Shown here: one piece after another, positions 49,672 through 58,179 of the stretch | Layout: each line of letters starts with the position of its first letter | Position numbering within the stretch: the stretch's first letter is position 1 | From: Lacunisphaera limnophila | Lineage (GTDB): Bacteria; Verrucomicrobiota; Verrucomicrobiia; Opitutales; Opitutaceae | Direction: 5' to 3' | Assembly (NCBI RefSeq): GCF_001746835.1 | Contig: NZ_CP016094.1 | Location: forward strand, 1,984,001-2,048,000 | Length of the DNA: 64,000 nucleotides | Notes under the pieces: generated by a model | Seen by the model: only the letters and a program-made list of their open reading frames with translations | Told to the model about the DNA's origin: nothing | The model's database searches: none | Translations under genes and position numbers: made by a program

Positions 49672-50127
49672 TCAGGCCGAATACTCGGCCCAGCTCGTGG
49701 CGGTCTCCGTGACGCGGACGCGCTCGAGGCGCACGCCGGTCGGAATCGGGTACTCGCGCGTCGGATCCTGCGCCTGTTCCTGCAGGGTGCGCTGCAGCGT
49801 GTCGAAGATCGTGCGGGCCATGACCTCGGAGGTAGGATCCGTGGCGACGAAGGGAATCACACGTTCGGCGTAGGTCTGCTGGAAAAAGGCAAACTGGGGG
49901 TCGGCGGTGTTGAGGCAGAAGGCGTGGTCCCAGCGGTCGAGGAATTCGTTGAGCGCGTGCTTCAGGGCCTTGAAGTCGCAGACCATGTCGTTCGCGTCGA
50001 GTTGGTCGGCCGCGATCACGACCTCGACCGTGCGGCTGTGCCCGTGGGGAAAGCGGCAGCGGCCGCGATGTTTGGTCAAAAGGTGTCCGCTCTCAATGGT
50101 CAGGGTCTTGGCAATCCGATAGGGCAT
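49672..50127 (-). CDS. queD: 6-carboxy-5,6,7,8-tetrahydropterin synthase
   Basis: Converts 7,8-dihydroneopterin triphosphate to 6-carboxytetrahydropterin, the second step toward preQ0 and queuosine. 151 residues. Zinc ligands His15, His28 and His30 (FPHGHSRTVEV) and the catalytic Cys24 are in the usual spacing. CDFKALKHALNEFLDRWDHA carries the conserved Asp-Phe and the later Asp-His. A standard pterin synthase (PTPS) role is the alternative, but the QueD-like C24 favours this one. 14 bases downstream of hemN on the same strand; convergent with the LysM gene. Confidence 0.9.
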   Translation of the reverse strand: MPYRIAKTLTIESGHLLTKHRGRCRFPHGHSRTVEVVIAADQLDANDMVCDFKALKHALNEFLDRWDHAFCLNTADPQFAFFQQTYAERVIPFVATDPTSEVMARTIFDTLQRTLQEQAQDPTREYPIPTGVRLERVRVTETATSWAEYSA

Positions 50128-50141
50128 GACAGGGCGCGAGG

Positions 50142-51542
50142 TCAGACGGTGCTGGAGAATTTTCGCGGGCCGCGGTCGAGGTAGGCGTCAAACCGCATGG
50201 CGATGACGCGCCGGAAGAGTTCGCCCAGGGGGGTGATGTCAAATCCACCGGCGTCGCGCCGCAGCAGGCCGTCGGCCTCCAGGTCGGTGAGCGTGGCCAG
50301 TTCCGCAGCGTAGGTCTGGGCGACGTCGAGCCCGAGGCGCTGGCCGAGACCGACGAAGTCAAAGCGGCGGCGGCACATGATGTCCATGACGACGGCCCGG
50401 CGGTTGCGATCGTCCTCGCTGAGCAGGAACCCGCGCTCCACCGGGAGTTCGCCGCGGTTAAGCACCGCCTCGTATTCCTCGATGTTCTTGTGATTCTGGC
50501 GGAAGGAGCCGTCGGTCTGGGAGATTGAGGACATGCCGAAGCCGTAGAGCGAGGCGCCGGCGCGGGTCGTGTAGCCCTGGAAGTTGCGATACAGGGAGCC
50601 CTCCTCGTGGGCGACGGCGAGCTCGTCATCGGGGCGGGCAAAATGGTCCATGCCGATGTGCACGTAGCCGGCGGCGGTGAGCGCGCGGGTGGCGGTGGTG
50701 AGCATGGCGAGCTTGGCCTCGGTGGTCGGCAGCTGCCCGCGGTCGTCAAAGATCTTCTGGGCGGGCTTGATCCACGGGACGTGGGCGTAGCTGAAGACGG
50801 CGAGGCGGTCGGGATTCAGCGCGATGATCTCCGTGAGGGTTTGCGCGAAGGTCTCGGGGGTCTGCAGCGGCAGGCCGTAGATGAGGTCCACGCTGACGGA
50901 CTGGTAACCGGCTTCCCGCAGCCAGGTGATGGCCTGCGCGGTCTGGTCGAGCGGCTGCCAGCGGTGGATGGCGAGCTGGACCTCCGGGTTGGTGTCCTGC
51001 ACGCCGAGTGAGGCCCGGTTGCAGCCGAGGCGGCGGTAGGCCTCGACGTGTTCCTTGGTCAGGCGGCGCGGGTCGATCTCGACGGAGATCTCGGCGTCGG
51101 GCGCGAAGGTGAACACCGAGTGGATGGCGCGACCCATCCGGTCGATCTCGGCCGGAGGCAGGAAGGTCGGCGTGCCGCCCCCGAAGTGGAGTTGCGTGAC
51201 GGGCCGCCGGGCATTCAGCAGCGGCTGCGTGATCGCAAGCTCCCGGGTGAGCAGGTCGACGTAGTCACCGGCCGACGAGCGGCGCCGCGTGATCACGGTG
51301 TTGCAACCGCAATACCAGCAGAGCGACTCGCAGAACGGCAGGTGGAAATAAAGGGACAGCGGCCGGGCGGGATCCGCGTTGTCGCGGGCGATCTCGGCGC
51401 GCAGGGCGGCACGGTCAACGTCGGCGGAAAACTGCGGGGCCGTCGGGTAGGACGTGTAGCGCGGTCCGGGTACGTTATATTTGCGAACCAGCTCGAGGGC
51501 GGGTTCGACGGTGGGCGGGACGGTGTAGCGTGGAGACACCAT
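50142..51542 (-). CDS. hemN: Oxygen-independent coproporphyrinogen III oxidase
   Basis: Radical-SAM decarboxylase of heme synthesis. 466 residues. The N-terminal KYNVPGPRYTSYPTAPQFS is specific to true HemN rather than HemW. The radical-SAM cluster motif is FCESLCWYCGC with Cys71, Cys75 and Cys78; LHFGGGTPTF and LGVQDTNPEVQLAIHR follow. The C-terminal HemN domain is complete. The ATG at 51542 is preferred to a frame extension upstream. Operon with queD. With class I fumarase this suggests tolerance for microaerobic or anaerobic life, an inference only. Confidence 0.95.
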   Translation of the reverse strand: MVSPRYTVPPTVEPALELVRKYNVPGPRYTSYPTAPQFSADVDRAALRAEIARDNADPARPLSLYFHLPFCESLCWYCGCNTVITRRRSSAGDYVDLLTRELAITQPLLNARRPVTQLHFGGGTPTFLPPAEIDRMGRAIHSVFTFAPDAEISVEIDPRRLTKEHVEAYRRLGCNRASLGVQDTNPEVQLAIHRWQPLDQTAQAITWLREAGYQSVSVDLIYGLPLQTPETFAQTLTEIIALNPDRLAVFSYAHVPWIKPAQKIFDDRGQLPTTEAKLAMLTTATRALTAAGYVHIGMDHFARPDDELAVAHEEGSLYRNFQGYTTRAGASLYGFGMSSISQTDGSFRQNHKNIEEYEAVLNRGELPVERGFLLSEDDRNRRAVVMDIMCRRRFDFVGLGQRLGLDVAQTYAAELATLTDLEADGLLRRDAGGFDITPLGELFRRVIAMRFDAYLDRGPRKFSSTV

Positions 51543-51655
51543 AAGGTCCAAAGGGTACCCGACCCGGCCCGGTCCGGCTGCGCATATCTTGCTCACCGCG
51601 GGCCACCCCTTGCCGGATCGGCGGTTTCAGCGTCACGGCGGGCCTTGCCCCCGGG

Positions 51656-52816
51656 GTGCTTCCGGTGTGTGTTGGGCGCGTGTCGAGCCCGCCCCCCGTC
51701 CCTTCCGCCCCCCGCGCCTGGTCGCTGGATATGCTCCGGGGCGCCTGTGCGCTGGCGGTTTTCCTGAATCACTGGGCTGTCTGGTCTGACTTCCAGCCGG
51801 TGGGTAGTGCGGGTACCTTGGTCCATGGCGGGCTGGAGCTGGTTTATCAGGCGTTCATCCAGCTGGCGTGGCCGACCGGGGGGCAGCACCCGGCGGTGAT
51901 CTGTTTTTTCGTGCTCAGCGGCTTTTGTGTCCATGGTCCCTTCGAGCGGCGGCTGGGCCAACCGGTGGACTGGCGGGGGTATTTCCACCGGCGCACCCGG
52001 CGGATCATGCCCGTTTATTGGGCCGGCGCGCTGCTCGGTTTGGTCTACGTGCTGGCCTACCTGTGGCGGCCGGCCGCGGATCCGCTGCTCCAACTGCATG
52101 CGACGGCGACGCCGGCGGGGGTGGCAGCGCGTCTCGGCGGCTGGGCCGGCCTGTGGCCGGAGGAGATCTTCGCCGGCAACTACACGCTGGGGACGGTGGC
52201 GGTCGAGATCCTGATCTACCTGATGTATCCCTTGTTTTTCCTGGCGGCGGCCGCGGGCCGCTGGTGGCTGCTGGCCCTGATCGCGGTCGGGCTGCAATTC
52301 CTCGCGCTGGCCCTCCGGCATGTCGTGGATCCCTTCGTGCTGTTTTCCGGGGTGCTGGTCATGGCCCTGTTCTGGTATCTCGGGGCGTTGGCGGCGCATC
52401 TGCGGCGAAAACTAGACTGGCGGGTGCCCGGCTGGTGGCTGGGTGCGGGGTGGGCGCTTTTTCTGCTCCTTCAGCAAACGCCGCATTTTTTCGGCCTGAA
52501 CATGCTGAAGCAACTCGTCTGGGGTCTCCTATGCATGGGCGGGATTGTCTGGCTGATCAGCTGGGAGGAGCGGCATCAGGCCAAGCGCGGGCACGCGCTC
52601 GTGCGTCTGCTGCGCGGGGCGGGCGACATCAGCTATCCCCTTTATGCGATGCACACCCCCGTGATCCTGCTGGTCAACTGGGGCCTGCTGACCGCGTTCG
52701 CCAGCCGCAGCTACGCCTGGCAGTTGTCGCTCAACCTGGTCCTGCCCGTCCTGGTTGCGATCCTGGTGCACCGGGAGATCGAGCGGCGCTTCTACCGGCC
52801 GCAACACCCCGGCTGA
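51656..52816 (+). CDS. Acyltransferase 3 (OafA/NodX) family membrane protein
   Basis: 386 residues with about ten helices. The N-terminal AT3 signature is present: SLDMLRGACALAVFLNHWAV with the catalytic His region. Later PAVICFFVLSGFCVHGPFER and FHRRTRRIMPVYWAG match the loop-arginine motif of the family. Members O-acetylate or otherwise acylate surface glycans. The frame opens at a GTG (51656); a second GTG at 51680 is equally plausible. Inserted between hemN and suf genes, unconnected to its neighbours in pathway. Confidence 0.85.
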   Translation: MLPVCVGRVSSPPPVPSAPRAWSLDMLRGACALAVFLNHWAVWSDFQPVGSAGTLVHGGLELVYQAFIQLAWPTGGQHPAVICFFVLSGFCVHGPFERRLGQPVDWRGYFHRRTRRIMPVYWAGALLGLVYVLAYLWRPAADPLLQLHATATPAGVAARLGGWAGLWPEEIFAGNYTLGTVAVEILIYLMYPLFFLAAAAGRWWLLALIAVGLQFLALALRHVVDPFVLFSGVLVMALFWYLGALAAHLRRKLDWRVPGWWLGAGWALFLLLQQTPHFFGLNMLKQLVWGLLCMGGIVWLISWEERHQAKRGHALVRLLRGAGDISYPLYAMHTPVILLVNWGLLTAFASRSYAWQLSLNLVLPVLVAILVHREIERRFYRPQHPG

Positions 52817-52830
52817 AGCCCGGCGAGCAC

Positions 52831-54102
52831 TCAGCCGGCGAAGAACTTCTGGATGCGGGCGAGCGAGGCGACGAGCCGGTCGATCTCCGCCTCGGTGTTA
52901 TAGAGATAGAAACTCGCGCGGGTCGTGCTGGTCAGTCCAAGCTTGCGCATGAGGGGCTGGTTGCAGTGGTGGCCGCCGCGCAGGGCGATGCCGTCCTCGT
53001 CGGCGAAGGTCACGACGTCATGCGCGTGCACCCCCTCGAAGGCGAAGCTGACGAGCCCGCTGCGCTCGGCGCCGGCGCGGGGGCCGATGATGCGGATGCC
53101 GGGCAGGGCGGAGAGTTTTTCCATCGCGACGCGGACCAGCCGGTCGTCGTGCGCGGCGATCTGCTCGCGGCCGAGGGCGTCGAGGTAGTCGCAGGCGGCG
53201 CCCAGGGCGATGGCGTCGGCGACGTTGGGGGTGCCGGCTTCGAAGCGTTCGGGGGCGGGTTTCCAGGTGGCGCCCTCGTAGGTGACCTGCACGACCATGC
53301 CGCCGCCGGTCTCGTCGGGGGCGAGCTTGTCCAGCAGCGCGCGACGGCCGTAGAGGACGCCGATGCCGGTCGGGCCGCACATTTTGTGCCCGGAGAAGGC
53401 GAGGAAATCGCAGCCGATCTGCTGTACGTCGAGAGGGACGTGGCCGATGGACTGGGCCGCATCGATCACGGTCACGGCACCGACGGCCCGGGCCCGGCGG
53501 CAGAGCTCGGCGACCGGGTTGATGGTGCCGAGCGTGTTCGAGATATGGGTGAACGCGAACAGCTTCACTTGCGGCGTGAGCAAGGTGTCGAGCGCGGCGA
53601 GGTCCAGTCCGCCCTCGCCATCGGCGCCGAGCAAGGGCACGTATTTGAGCGTCGCACCCGCGGCTTTGGCGGCCTGCTGCCAGGGCACGAGGTTGGAGTG
53701 GTGCTCGAACTCGGTGGTGAGCACGACATCGCCGGGTTTCAGGTGCGCGTGGCCCCAGCTACGCGCGACGAGGTTGATGCTCTCGGTGGTGCCGCGGGTG
53801 AAGAGAATTTCAGCGGGATCGGCGGCGTTGATGAACCGGGCGAGGCGGGTGCGGGCGCCCTCGTAGGCGTCGGTCGCCCGCATGGAAAGCGTGTGCAGGC
53901 CACGGTGGACGTTGCTGTTGTCGCGCTCGTAATAGCGGACCAGGGCGTCGATCACCGCGCGCGGTTTCTGCGAGGTGGCGCCGTTGTCGAGGTAGACGAG
54001 AGGCTTGCCGTTGACCTGTTGGTGGAGGACGGGGAAGTCGGCGCGGACGTTGCGCCAAGCCGCAGCCTGGAGATCGGAGTTCGAAGGGGGGAGATCGGAC
54101 AT
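52831..54102 (-). CDS. sufS: Cysteine desulfurase SufS
   Basis: PLP-dependent enzyme that takes sulfur from cysteine for Fe-S cluster building. 423 residues. The PLP lysine lies in DFLAFSGHKMCGPTGIGVLY. The active-site Cys is in LRGGHHCNQPLM. TTEFEHHSNLVPW and HISNTLGTINPV are class-V aminotransferase blocks. Start 54102 (MSDLPPSNSDL). Eight bases downstream of sufU, so translationally close. SufBCD genes are not in the window. Confidence 0.95.
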   Translation of the reverse strand: MSDLPPSNSDLQAAAWRNVRADFPVLHQQVNGKPLVYLDNGATSQKPRAVIDALVRYYERDNSNVHRGLHTLSMRATDAYEGARTRLARFINAADPAEILFTRGTTESINLVARSWGHAHLKPGDVVLTTEFEHHSNLVPWQQAAKAAGATLKYVPLLGADGEGGLDLAALDTLLTPQVKLFAFTHISNTLGTINPVAELCRRARAVGAVTVIDAAQSIGHVPLDVQQIGCDFLAFSGHKMCGPTGIGVLYGRRALLDKLAPDETGGGMVVQVTYEGATWKPAPERFEAGTPNVADAIALGAACDYLDALGREQIAAHDDRLVRVAMEKLSALPGIRIIGPRAGAERSGLVSFAFEGVHAHDVVTFADEDGIALRGGHHCNQPLMRKLGLTSTTRASFYLYNTEAEIDRLVASLARIQKFFAG

Positions 54103-54110
54103 CGTGCTCG

Positions 54111-54566
54111 TCAGTCCTTGTGCGTCTCGGTCGTGGCGGTGATCGGGTCGCCCTTCAGGGCGTTGAGGGCGGCGTGCCAGCCGAGGGTGGCGCACTTGAT
54201 CCGCGCGGGGAACTGGTGGACGCCGGCGAGGGCCGCCAGGTCGGAAAGGTTGTTTTCGTCCACCTTGCCGGTGGTGACGAGGTGATGCACGTCGGCGTAA
54301 ATGGCCTCGGCCTCCGGGGCGGTCTTGCCCTTGAGGTTGAGGGTCATGAGCGACGCGCTGGCCTGGGAGATGGCGCAGCCGGAGCCATCAAAGGAGATGT
54401 CGCCGATCCGGTCGCCGTCGAGCCGCAGGTAAACGGTGCATTGGTCTCCGCAGGAAGGGTTTTCGCCATGCGCGACGCGATTGGCCGTGGGCAGTTTGCC
54501 GCGGTTCCGCGGGCGGCGGTTGTGGTCCAGAATGACGGACTGGTAGAGGTCGGTGAGGTCTTGCAT
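54111..54566 (-). CDS. sufU: SufU-type sulfur acceptor/Fe-S scaffold
   Basis: 151 residues. Ligands of SufU are visible: Cys39 and Asp41 in [12 protein letters not shown], Cys64 in [15 protein letters not shown], and Cys125 in [10 protein letters not shown], in the same spacing as zinc-binding SufU of Bacillus, rather than an IscU-like set. It accepts persulfide from SufS, encoded next. The ATG at 54566 is chosen; longer frames upstream translate the tRNA region. Promoter not identified in the 180-base gap to the tRNA gene. Confidence 0.93.
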   Translation of the reverse strand: MQDLTDLYQSVILDHNRRPRNRGKLPTANRVAHGENPSCGDQCTVYLRLDGDRIGDISFDGSGCAISQASASLMTLNLKGKTAPEAEAIYADVHHLVTTGKVDENNLSDLAALAGVHQFPARIKCATLGWHAALNALKGDPITATTETHKD

Positions 54567-54746
54567 CAGCCGGAGGCGTGAACGGCGGAGGTTACGGCGG
54601 TGTGAGCTTTTGGCAACCCGTGAGTGCAGTACAGTGCCGGGCATGCCTTTCAGGCAGTTCCACGTGTGGGGCTGATGATTCCATGTGTTCCCGGTCTGGC
54701 GGCGGATCTGGGCCTGGCACGGGCCCGGCGGCAGCCGGGCGCAGAC

Positions 54747-54834
54747 TGGCGGAGAGGGAGGGATTCGAACCCCCGGTACCTTGCGGTACACGCGCTTTCC
54801 AAGCGCGCGCATTCGACCACTCTGCCACCTCTCC
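54747..54834 (-). tRNA. tRNA-Ser (anticodon GGA)
   Basis: On the minus strand GGAGAGG ... CCTCTCC forms the acceptor stem, with discriminator G and an encoded CCA (54749-54747). The anticodon stem CGCGC/GCGCG encloses TTGGAAA with anticodon GGA (codons UCC/UCU). A class II variable arm (stem GTACC/GGTAC around GCAA) and the T arm GGGGGTTCGAATCCCTC confirm a serine tRNA. 88 bases with CCA. Region 54567-54746 before sufU holds one GC-rich hairpin (54721-54740) and nothing else recognised. Confidence 0.96.
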
Positions 54835-54897
54835 GTTGTCTGTCGAAGGGGTCGAATAAAGGGAAAAGCCTCCGCCCCGGTCAACGGAAATTACTCA

Positions 54898-54919
54898 GTG
54901 AAAAATTTCACCTCATAAT
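54898..54919 (+). promoter_or_regulatory. Possible promoter/operator region of the nuo operon
   Basis: GTGAAA-AA-TTTCAC (54898-54911) is an exact 6-bp inverted repeat immediately before CATAAT (54914-54919), a fair -10 element 70 bases before nuoB. No good -35 was found at 17 bases (TTACTC only). The 155-base gap from the tRNA gene to nuoB holds no other recognised feature. Confidence 0.35.
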
Positions 54920-54989
54920 GGGGGGGCGGTAAACAAATCCTCCTTGCCGGGGTGGGGTGGGGCGGTAGCGTGGGTTGAATTTTTCCTCC

Positions 54990-55499
54990 ATGGTCACCGC
55001 CAATCCGGAACTCACTTATAACAGCAAGATCGAGGGCGACATTGTGGTCACCCGGGTCGATGCGGCGATCAATTGGGTGCGCACCAACTCCATGTGGCCC
55101 ATGCCGATGGGTCTGGCCTGCTGCGCCATCGAGCTGATGGCCGTCGCCGCCAGCCGGTTCGACATCGCCCGCTTCGGGGCCGAGGTCATGCGTTTCTCCC
55201 CCCGCCAGGCCGACTGCATGATCGTGGCCGGGACGGTCACCTACAAGATGGCCCCGGTGGTGCGTCGCATTTACGACCAGATGGCCTCCCCCAAGTGGGT
55301 GATCGCGATGGGCGCTTGCGCCAGCTCGGGCGGCATGTACCGCAGCTACGCCACCCTGCAGGGCGTGGACCGCATCATCCCGGTGGACGTCTACGTCAGC
55401 GGCTGCCCGCCCCGCCCGGAGGCGCTGCTCGACGCGCTCATGAAGCTCCAGGGCAAGGTCAAGAAAGAGCGTTCCTTCTCGAAGCTCCTGAGTGCATGA
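54990..55499 (+). CDS. nuoB: NADH-quinone oxidoreductase subunit B
   Basis: Peripheral-arm subunit holding cluster N2, the last Fe-S centre before quinone. 169 residues. All four ligands are present: the Cys44-Cys45 pair in [10 protein letters not shown], Cys110 in MGACASSGG and Cys139 in [11 protein letters not shown]. Start at 54990 after a pyrimidine-rich TTTTTCCTCC. First gene of the operon; the usual upstream nuoA is missing here. Overlaps nuoC by ATGA. Confidence 0.97.
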   Translation: MVTANPELTYNSKIEGDIVVTRVDAAINWVRTNSMWPMPMGLACCAIELMAVAASRFDIARFGAEVMRFSPRQADCMIVAGTVTYKMAPVVRRIYDQMASPKWVIAMGACASSGGMYRSYATLQGVDRIIPVDVYVSGCPPRPEALLDALMKLQGKVKKERSFSKLLSA

Positions 55500-56116
55500 C
55501 CACCGACGTCGCCATCACGACCGCCGTTGCCCAGCAGTTTCCCTCGACCACGCCCCGGGCGAGCCTGGATTGCCCGGCATTCAATGTCCCGGCCGCCGAG
55601 GCGCTCGCGCTGCTCCAGTACCTGCGCGACGCCCAGGGCTACGATTTCCTGATGGACCTGACCGCCGTCGACTGGAGCGCGGAGCAATCCCCCCGCTTCA
55701 CCGTCGTCTGGCACCTCTACTCGAGCACCAAGCACTGCTATGTCCGCGTCGCCGCCGCTTGTCCGGCCGACGCCGACCCCGCAATGCCGACCGCCACGGG
55801 CCTGTGGGCCGGGGCCGACTGGCATGAGCGTGAGACCTACGACATGCTGGGCATCAAGTTTACCGGGCATCCCGACCTGCGCCGCATCCTGATGTGGGAC
55901 GGCTACCCGTATTTCCCACTGCGCAAGGAGTTCCCCCTCGCCGGCCTGCCCACCGAGATGTCCGACGCCGAGATCAACGAGGAGATCAAGGTCGGCGTGA
56001 TCTCCGCCCCGATGGCCGGCGGCCCCTTCGTCGCCACCCCGGGCGAGCCCATGAGCGAGGCCGAACCCCGCGCCAAGGATGAGGCGTGGAACGAAAAGAA
56101 AGAGAAACCCGAATAA
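55496..56116 (+). CDS. nuoC: NADH-quinone oxidoreductase subunit C
   Basis: 206 residues, 30-kDa-type subunit that packs against NuoD. Characteristic C-terminal signature [20 protein letters not shown] followed by RILMWDGY and [28 protein letters not shown] gives the beta core. Ends in a charged, disordered tail ([19 protein letters not shown]). Starts on the nuoB stop (ATGA) and ends two bases before the nuoD GTG. Not fused to NuoD, unlike E. coli. Confidence 0.95.
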   Translation: MTTDVAITTAVAQQFPSTTPRASLDCPAFNVPAAEALALLQYLRDAQGYDFLMDLTAVDWSAEQSPRFTVVWHLYSSTKHCYVRVAAACPADADPAMPTATGLWAGADWHERETYDMLGIKFTGHPDLRRILMWDGYPYFPLRKEFPLAGLPTEMSDAEINEEIKVGVISAPMAGGPFVATPGEPMSEAEPRAKDEAWNEKKEKPE

Positions 56117-56118
56117 CC

Positions 56119-57357
56119 GTGGCCACCGACTTTTCCTTTCCCGATGCGGCCGCCAAGGCCGCCCAAGCGAACCTCCCGAAGGAGTTCGAGCCCGAGAAGA
56201 TGTCCCTCTCGATGGGCCCCTCGCACCCGTCCACCCACGGCGTGCTGCGGATCCAGTTCGAGCTCGATGGCGAGACGGTGACCAAGGCCGACCCGGTCGT
56301 CGGCTACCTGCACCGCGGCGACGAGAAGATCGCCGAAAACATGACTTATAACCAGTTCGTGCCCTACACGGACCGGTTGGACTACCTCGCACCCCTGGCC
56401 AACAACATGGCCTACGCCATCGCGGTCGAGCGCCTCGCCGGCCTCGAGGTCCCGGCCCGCTGCCAGGCGATCCGCGTGATCACCGCCGAGATGGCCCGCG
56501 TCTCCGCCCACCTGATGGGCCTGGGCGCGTACGGCATCGATGTCGGCGCCTGGTCGGTGTTCATGTACTGCTTCGAGGAGCGCGAAAAACTCTACCGGCT
56601 CTTCGAGGAGCTGACGGGCGCGCGCTTCACCACTAGCTACACCCGTATCGGCGGCCTCTCCCGCGACGTCCCGGAGGGCTGGACCGGCCGCGTGGACCAG
56701 TTCTGCGACCAGTTCATGCCGATCCTCGACGAGATCCTCGGCCTGCTGACCCGCAACAAGATCTTTATCGACCGCACGGTGGGCGTGGGTGTGATTTCCC
56801 GCGCGGACGCCATCAGCTACGGCCTCACCGGCCCGAACCTGCGCGGCTCCGGCGTCGGCACGGACCTGCGCAAGGACCGGCCCTATTCCGGCTACGAGCA
56901 GTATGAGTTCGAGGTGCCGGTCGGCGCCAAGGGCGACTGTTACGACCGCTACCTCTGCCGCGGCGAGGAGATGAAGCAGTCCATCCGCATCATCAAGCAG
57001 GCTGTCGCGAAGTTCCCGTCCGGCGACTGGTACGCGAAGGATGCGCGCCGGATCTTCGCCCCGCCGAAGGACAAGGTTCTCACGTCGATGGAGGAGCTGA
57101 TCAACAACTTCATGATCGTGACCGAGGGCCCGCAGATGCCGGCCGGCGAGGTCTACTTCGAGGCCGAGAATCCCAAGGGCGTGCTCGGCTTCTACATCGT
57201 GAGCAAGGGCGGCGGCGTGCCGTGGCGTATGAAGATCCGCAGCCCCTCGTTCTGCAACCTCTCCATCCTTCCCAAGCTCTGCGTCGGCAACATGGTGTCC
57301 GACGTCGTCTCCATCCTCGGCTCGCTCGACTTCGTCATGGGCGAGTGCGACCGCTGA
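56119..57357 (+). CDS. nuoD: NADH-quinone oxidoreductase subunit D
   Basis: 49-kDa-type subunit lining the quinone site. 412 residues from the GTG at 56119, two bases after nuoC. The quinone-site loop LSMGPSHPSTHGVLRIQFEL is intact with its His-x-x-x-His, and GYLHRGDEKIAE follows. DRTVGVGVISRADAISYGLT and the C-terminal MGECDR end are as expected. An earlier GTG at 56086 would overlap nuoC and is disfavoured. Confidence 0.96.
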   Translation: MATDFSFPDAAAKAAQANLPKEFEPEKMSLSMGPSHPSTHGVLRIQFELDGETVTKADPVVGYLHRGDEKIAENMTYNQFVPYTDRLDYLAPLANNMAYAIAVERLAGLEVPARCQAIRVITAEMARVSAHLMGLGAYGIDVGAWSVFMYCFEEREKLYRLFEELTGARFTTSYTRIGGLSRDVPEGWTGRVDQFCDQFMPILDEILGLLTRNKIFIDRTVGVGVISRADAISYGLTGPNLRGSGVGTDLRKDRPYSGYEQYEFEVPVGAKGDCYDRYLCRGEEMKQSIRIIKQAVAKFPSGDWYAKDARRIFAPPKDKVLTSMEELINNFMIVTEGPQMPAGEVYFEAENPKGVLGFYIVSKGGGVPWRMKIRSPSFCNLSILPKLCVGNMVSDVVSILGSLDFVMGECDR

Positions 57358-57369
57358 TCCCTGTCGTCG

Positions 57370-57855
57370 ATGAATCTCAAACCTGAAACGCTTAAGCAGA
57401 TCGACGAAGTGATCACCCATTACCCGGTGAAGCGCAGCGCCACGCTCCCGCTCCTGCACCTGGTGCAGGAGGACGCCGGCTGGATCTCGCCGGCGGCCAT
57501 CGAGTGGATCGCCGCCAAGCTCGAGCTGCAGCCGATCAACGTGTACGAGGTCGTGACGTTCTACCCGATGTTCCGGCAGAAGCCGATCGGCCGCCGGCAC
57601 ATCAAGGTCTGTCGTACGCTCTCCTGCGCGCTCGTCGGCGGCTACAAGGTATGCGAGCAGTTCGAGCAGGAGTTCGGCTGCCACCGTGGCGAGATTTCCG
57701 CCGACGGCGAGGTGACCATCGAGTTTGTCGAGTGCCTCGCCAGTTGCGGCACCGGTCCGGTCGTGATGATCGACGACGACCTGCACGAGAAGGTCGACGC
57801 CGCCAAGGTCAAGGCGCTCAGCGCGCAGATCCGTACGGAGGCGAAAAAGAAGTGA
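57370..57855 (+). CDS. nuoE: NADH-quinone oxidoreductase subunit E
   Basis: 24-kDa-type subunit with the [2Fe-2S] cluster N1a. 161 residues. Ligands Cys81 and Cys86 (VCRTLSCAL), Cys122 and Cys126 (ECLASCGTGP) are in place. VYEVVTFYPMFRQKPIGRRH matches the thioredoxin-like core. The stop shares one base (TGATG) with an unassigned small membrane-protein gene inserted before nuoF. Confidence 0.96.
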   Translation: MNLKPETLKQIDEVITHYPVKRSATLPLLHLVQEDAGWISPAAIEWIAAKLELQPINVYEVVTFYPMFRQKPIGRRHIKVCRTLSCALVGGYKVCEQFEQEFGCHRGEISADGEVTIEFVECLASCGTGPVVMIDDDLHEKVDAAKVKALSAQIRTEAKKK

Positions 57856-58169
57856 TGAAGAAGCTCCGCATCATGCAGGTTCCCCCCGTCCGCTTCGGCC
57901 TCGTGCTGGGGCTGATCAACGGGTTTGTCGGCATGATCGTGGCGCCCGTCCTGCTGCTCACGCTCGGCGCCGCCGCCACCGCGGCCGACCTGAACTACGC
58001 CCCCAAGCTGCTCGGCATCCCCTGGCTCTTCGCCGGGGCGGGCGCCCTGTTCATGCCCTTCATCCACGCCGTCGGCGGCTTCGTGTTCGGCGTGCTTCTC
58101 GCCATGGTCTACAACTTCGCCGCCCGCTGGACCGGCGGCATCGAGTTCGTCATTGACGACAAATCCTGA
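57855..58169 (+). CDS. Small membrane protein inserted between nuoE and nuoF
   Basis: 104 residues, not a standard complex I subunit. Two hydrophobic stretches: residues 14-38 (FGLVLGLINGFVGMIVAPVL) and about 56-85 (WLFAGAGALFMPFIHAVGGF, then VFGVLLAMVYNFAARW), then GGIEFVIDD. The PFIHAVGGFVFG ... YNFAARWTGGIE ending is reminiscent, from memory, of DUF3566-like small membrane proteins of unknown role. The first base of its ATG is the last of the nuoE stop, and nuoF starts 10 bases after it, so it is translated within the operon. An assembly or accessory role is speculation. Confidence 0.75.
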   Translation: MKKLRIMQVPPVRFGLVLGLINGFVGMIVAPVLLLTLGAAATAADLNYAPKLLGIPWLFAGAGALFMPFIHAVGGFVFGVLLAMVYNFAARWTGGIEFVIDDKS

Positions 58170-58179
58170 TTTTCCGCCC

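Noticed and set aside
51868-54285. 805-codon + strand frame spanning the acyltransferase and sufS/sufU
   Set aside because: Crosses two unrelated genes out of frame; no recognisable domain.
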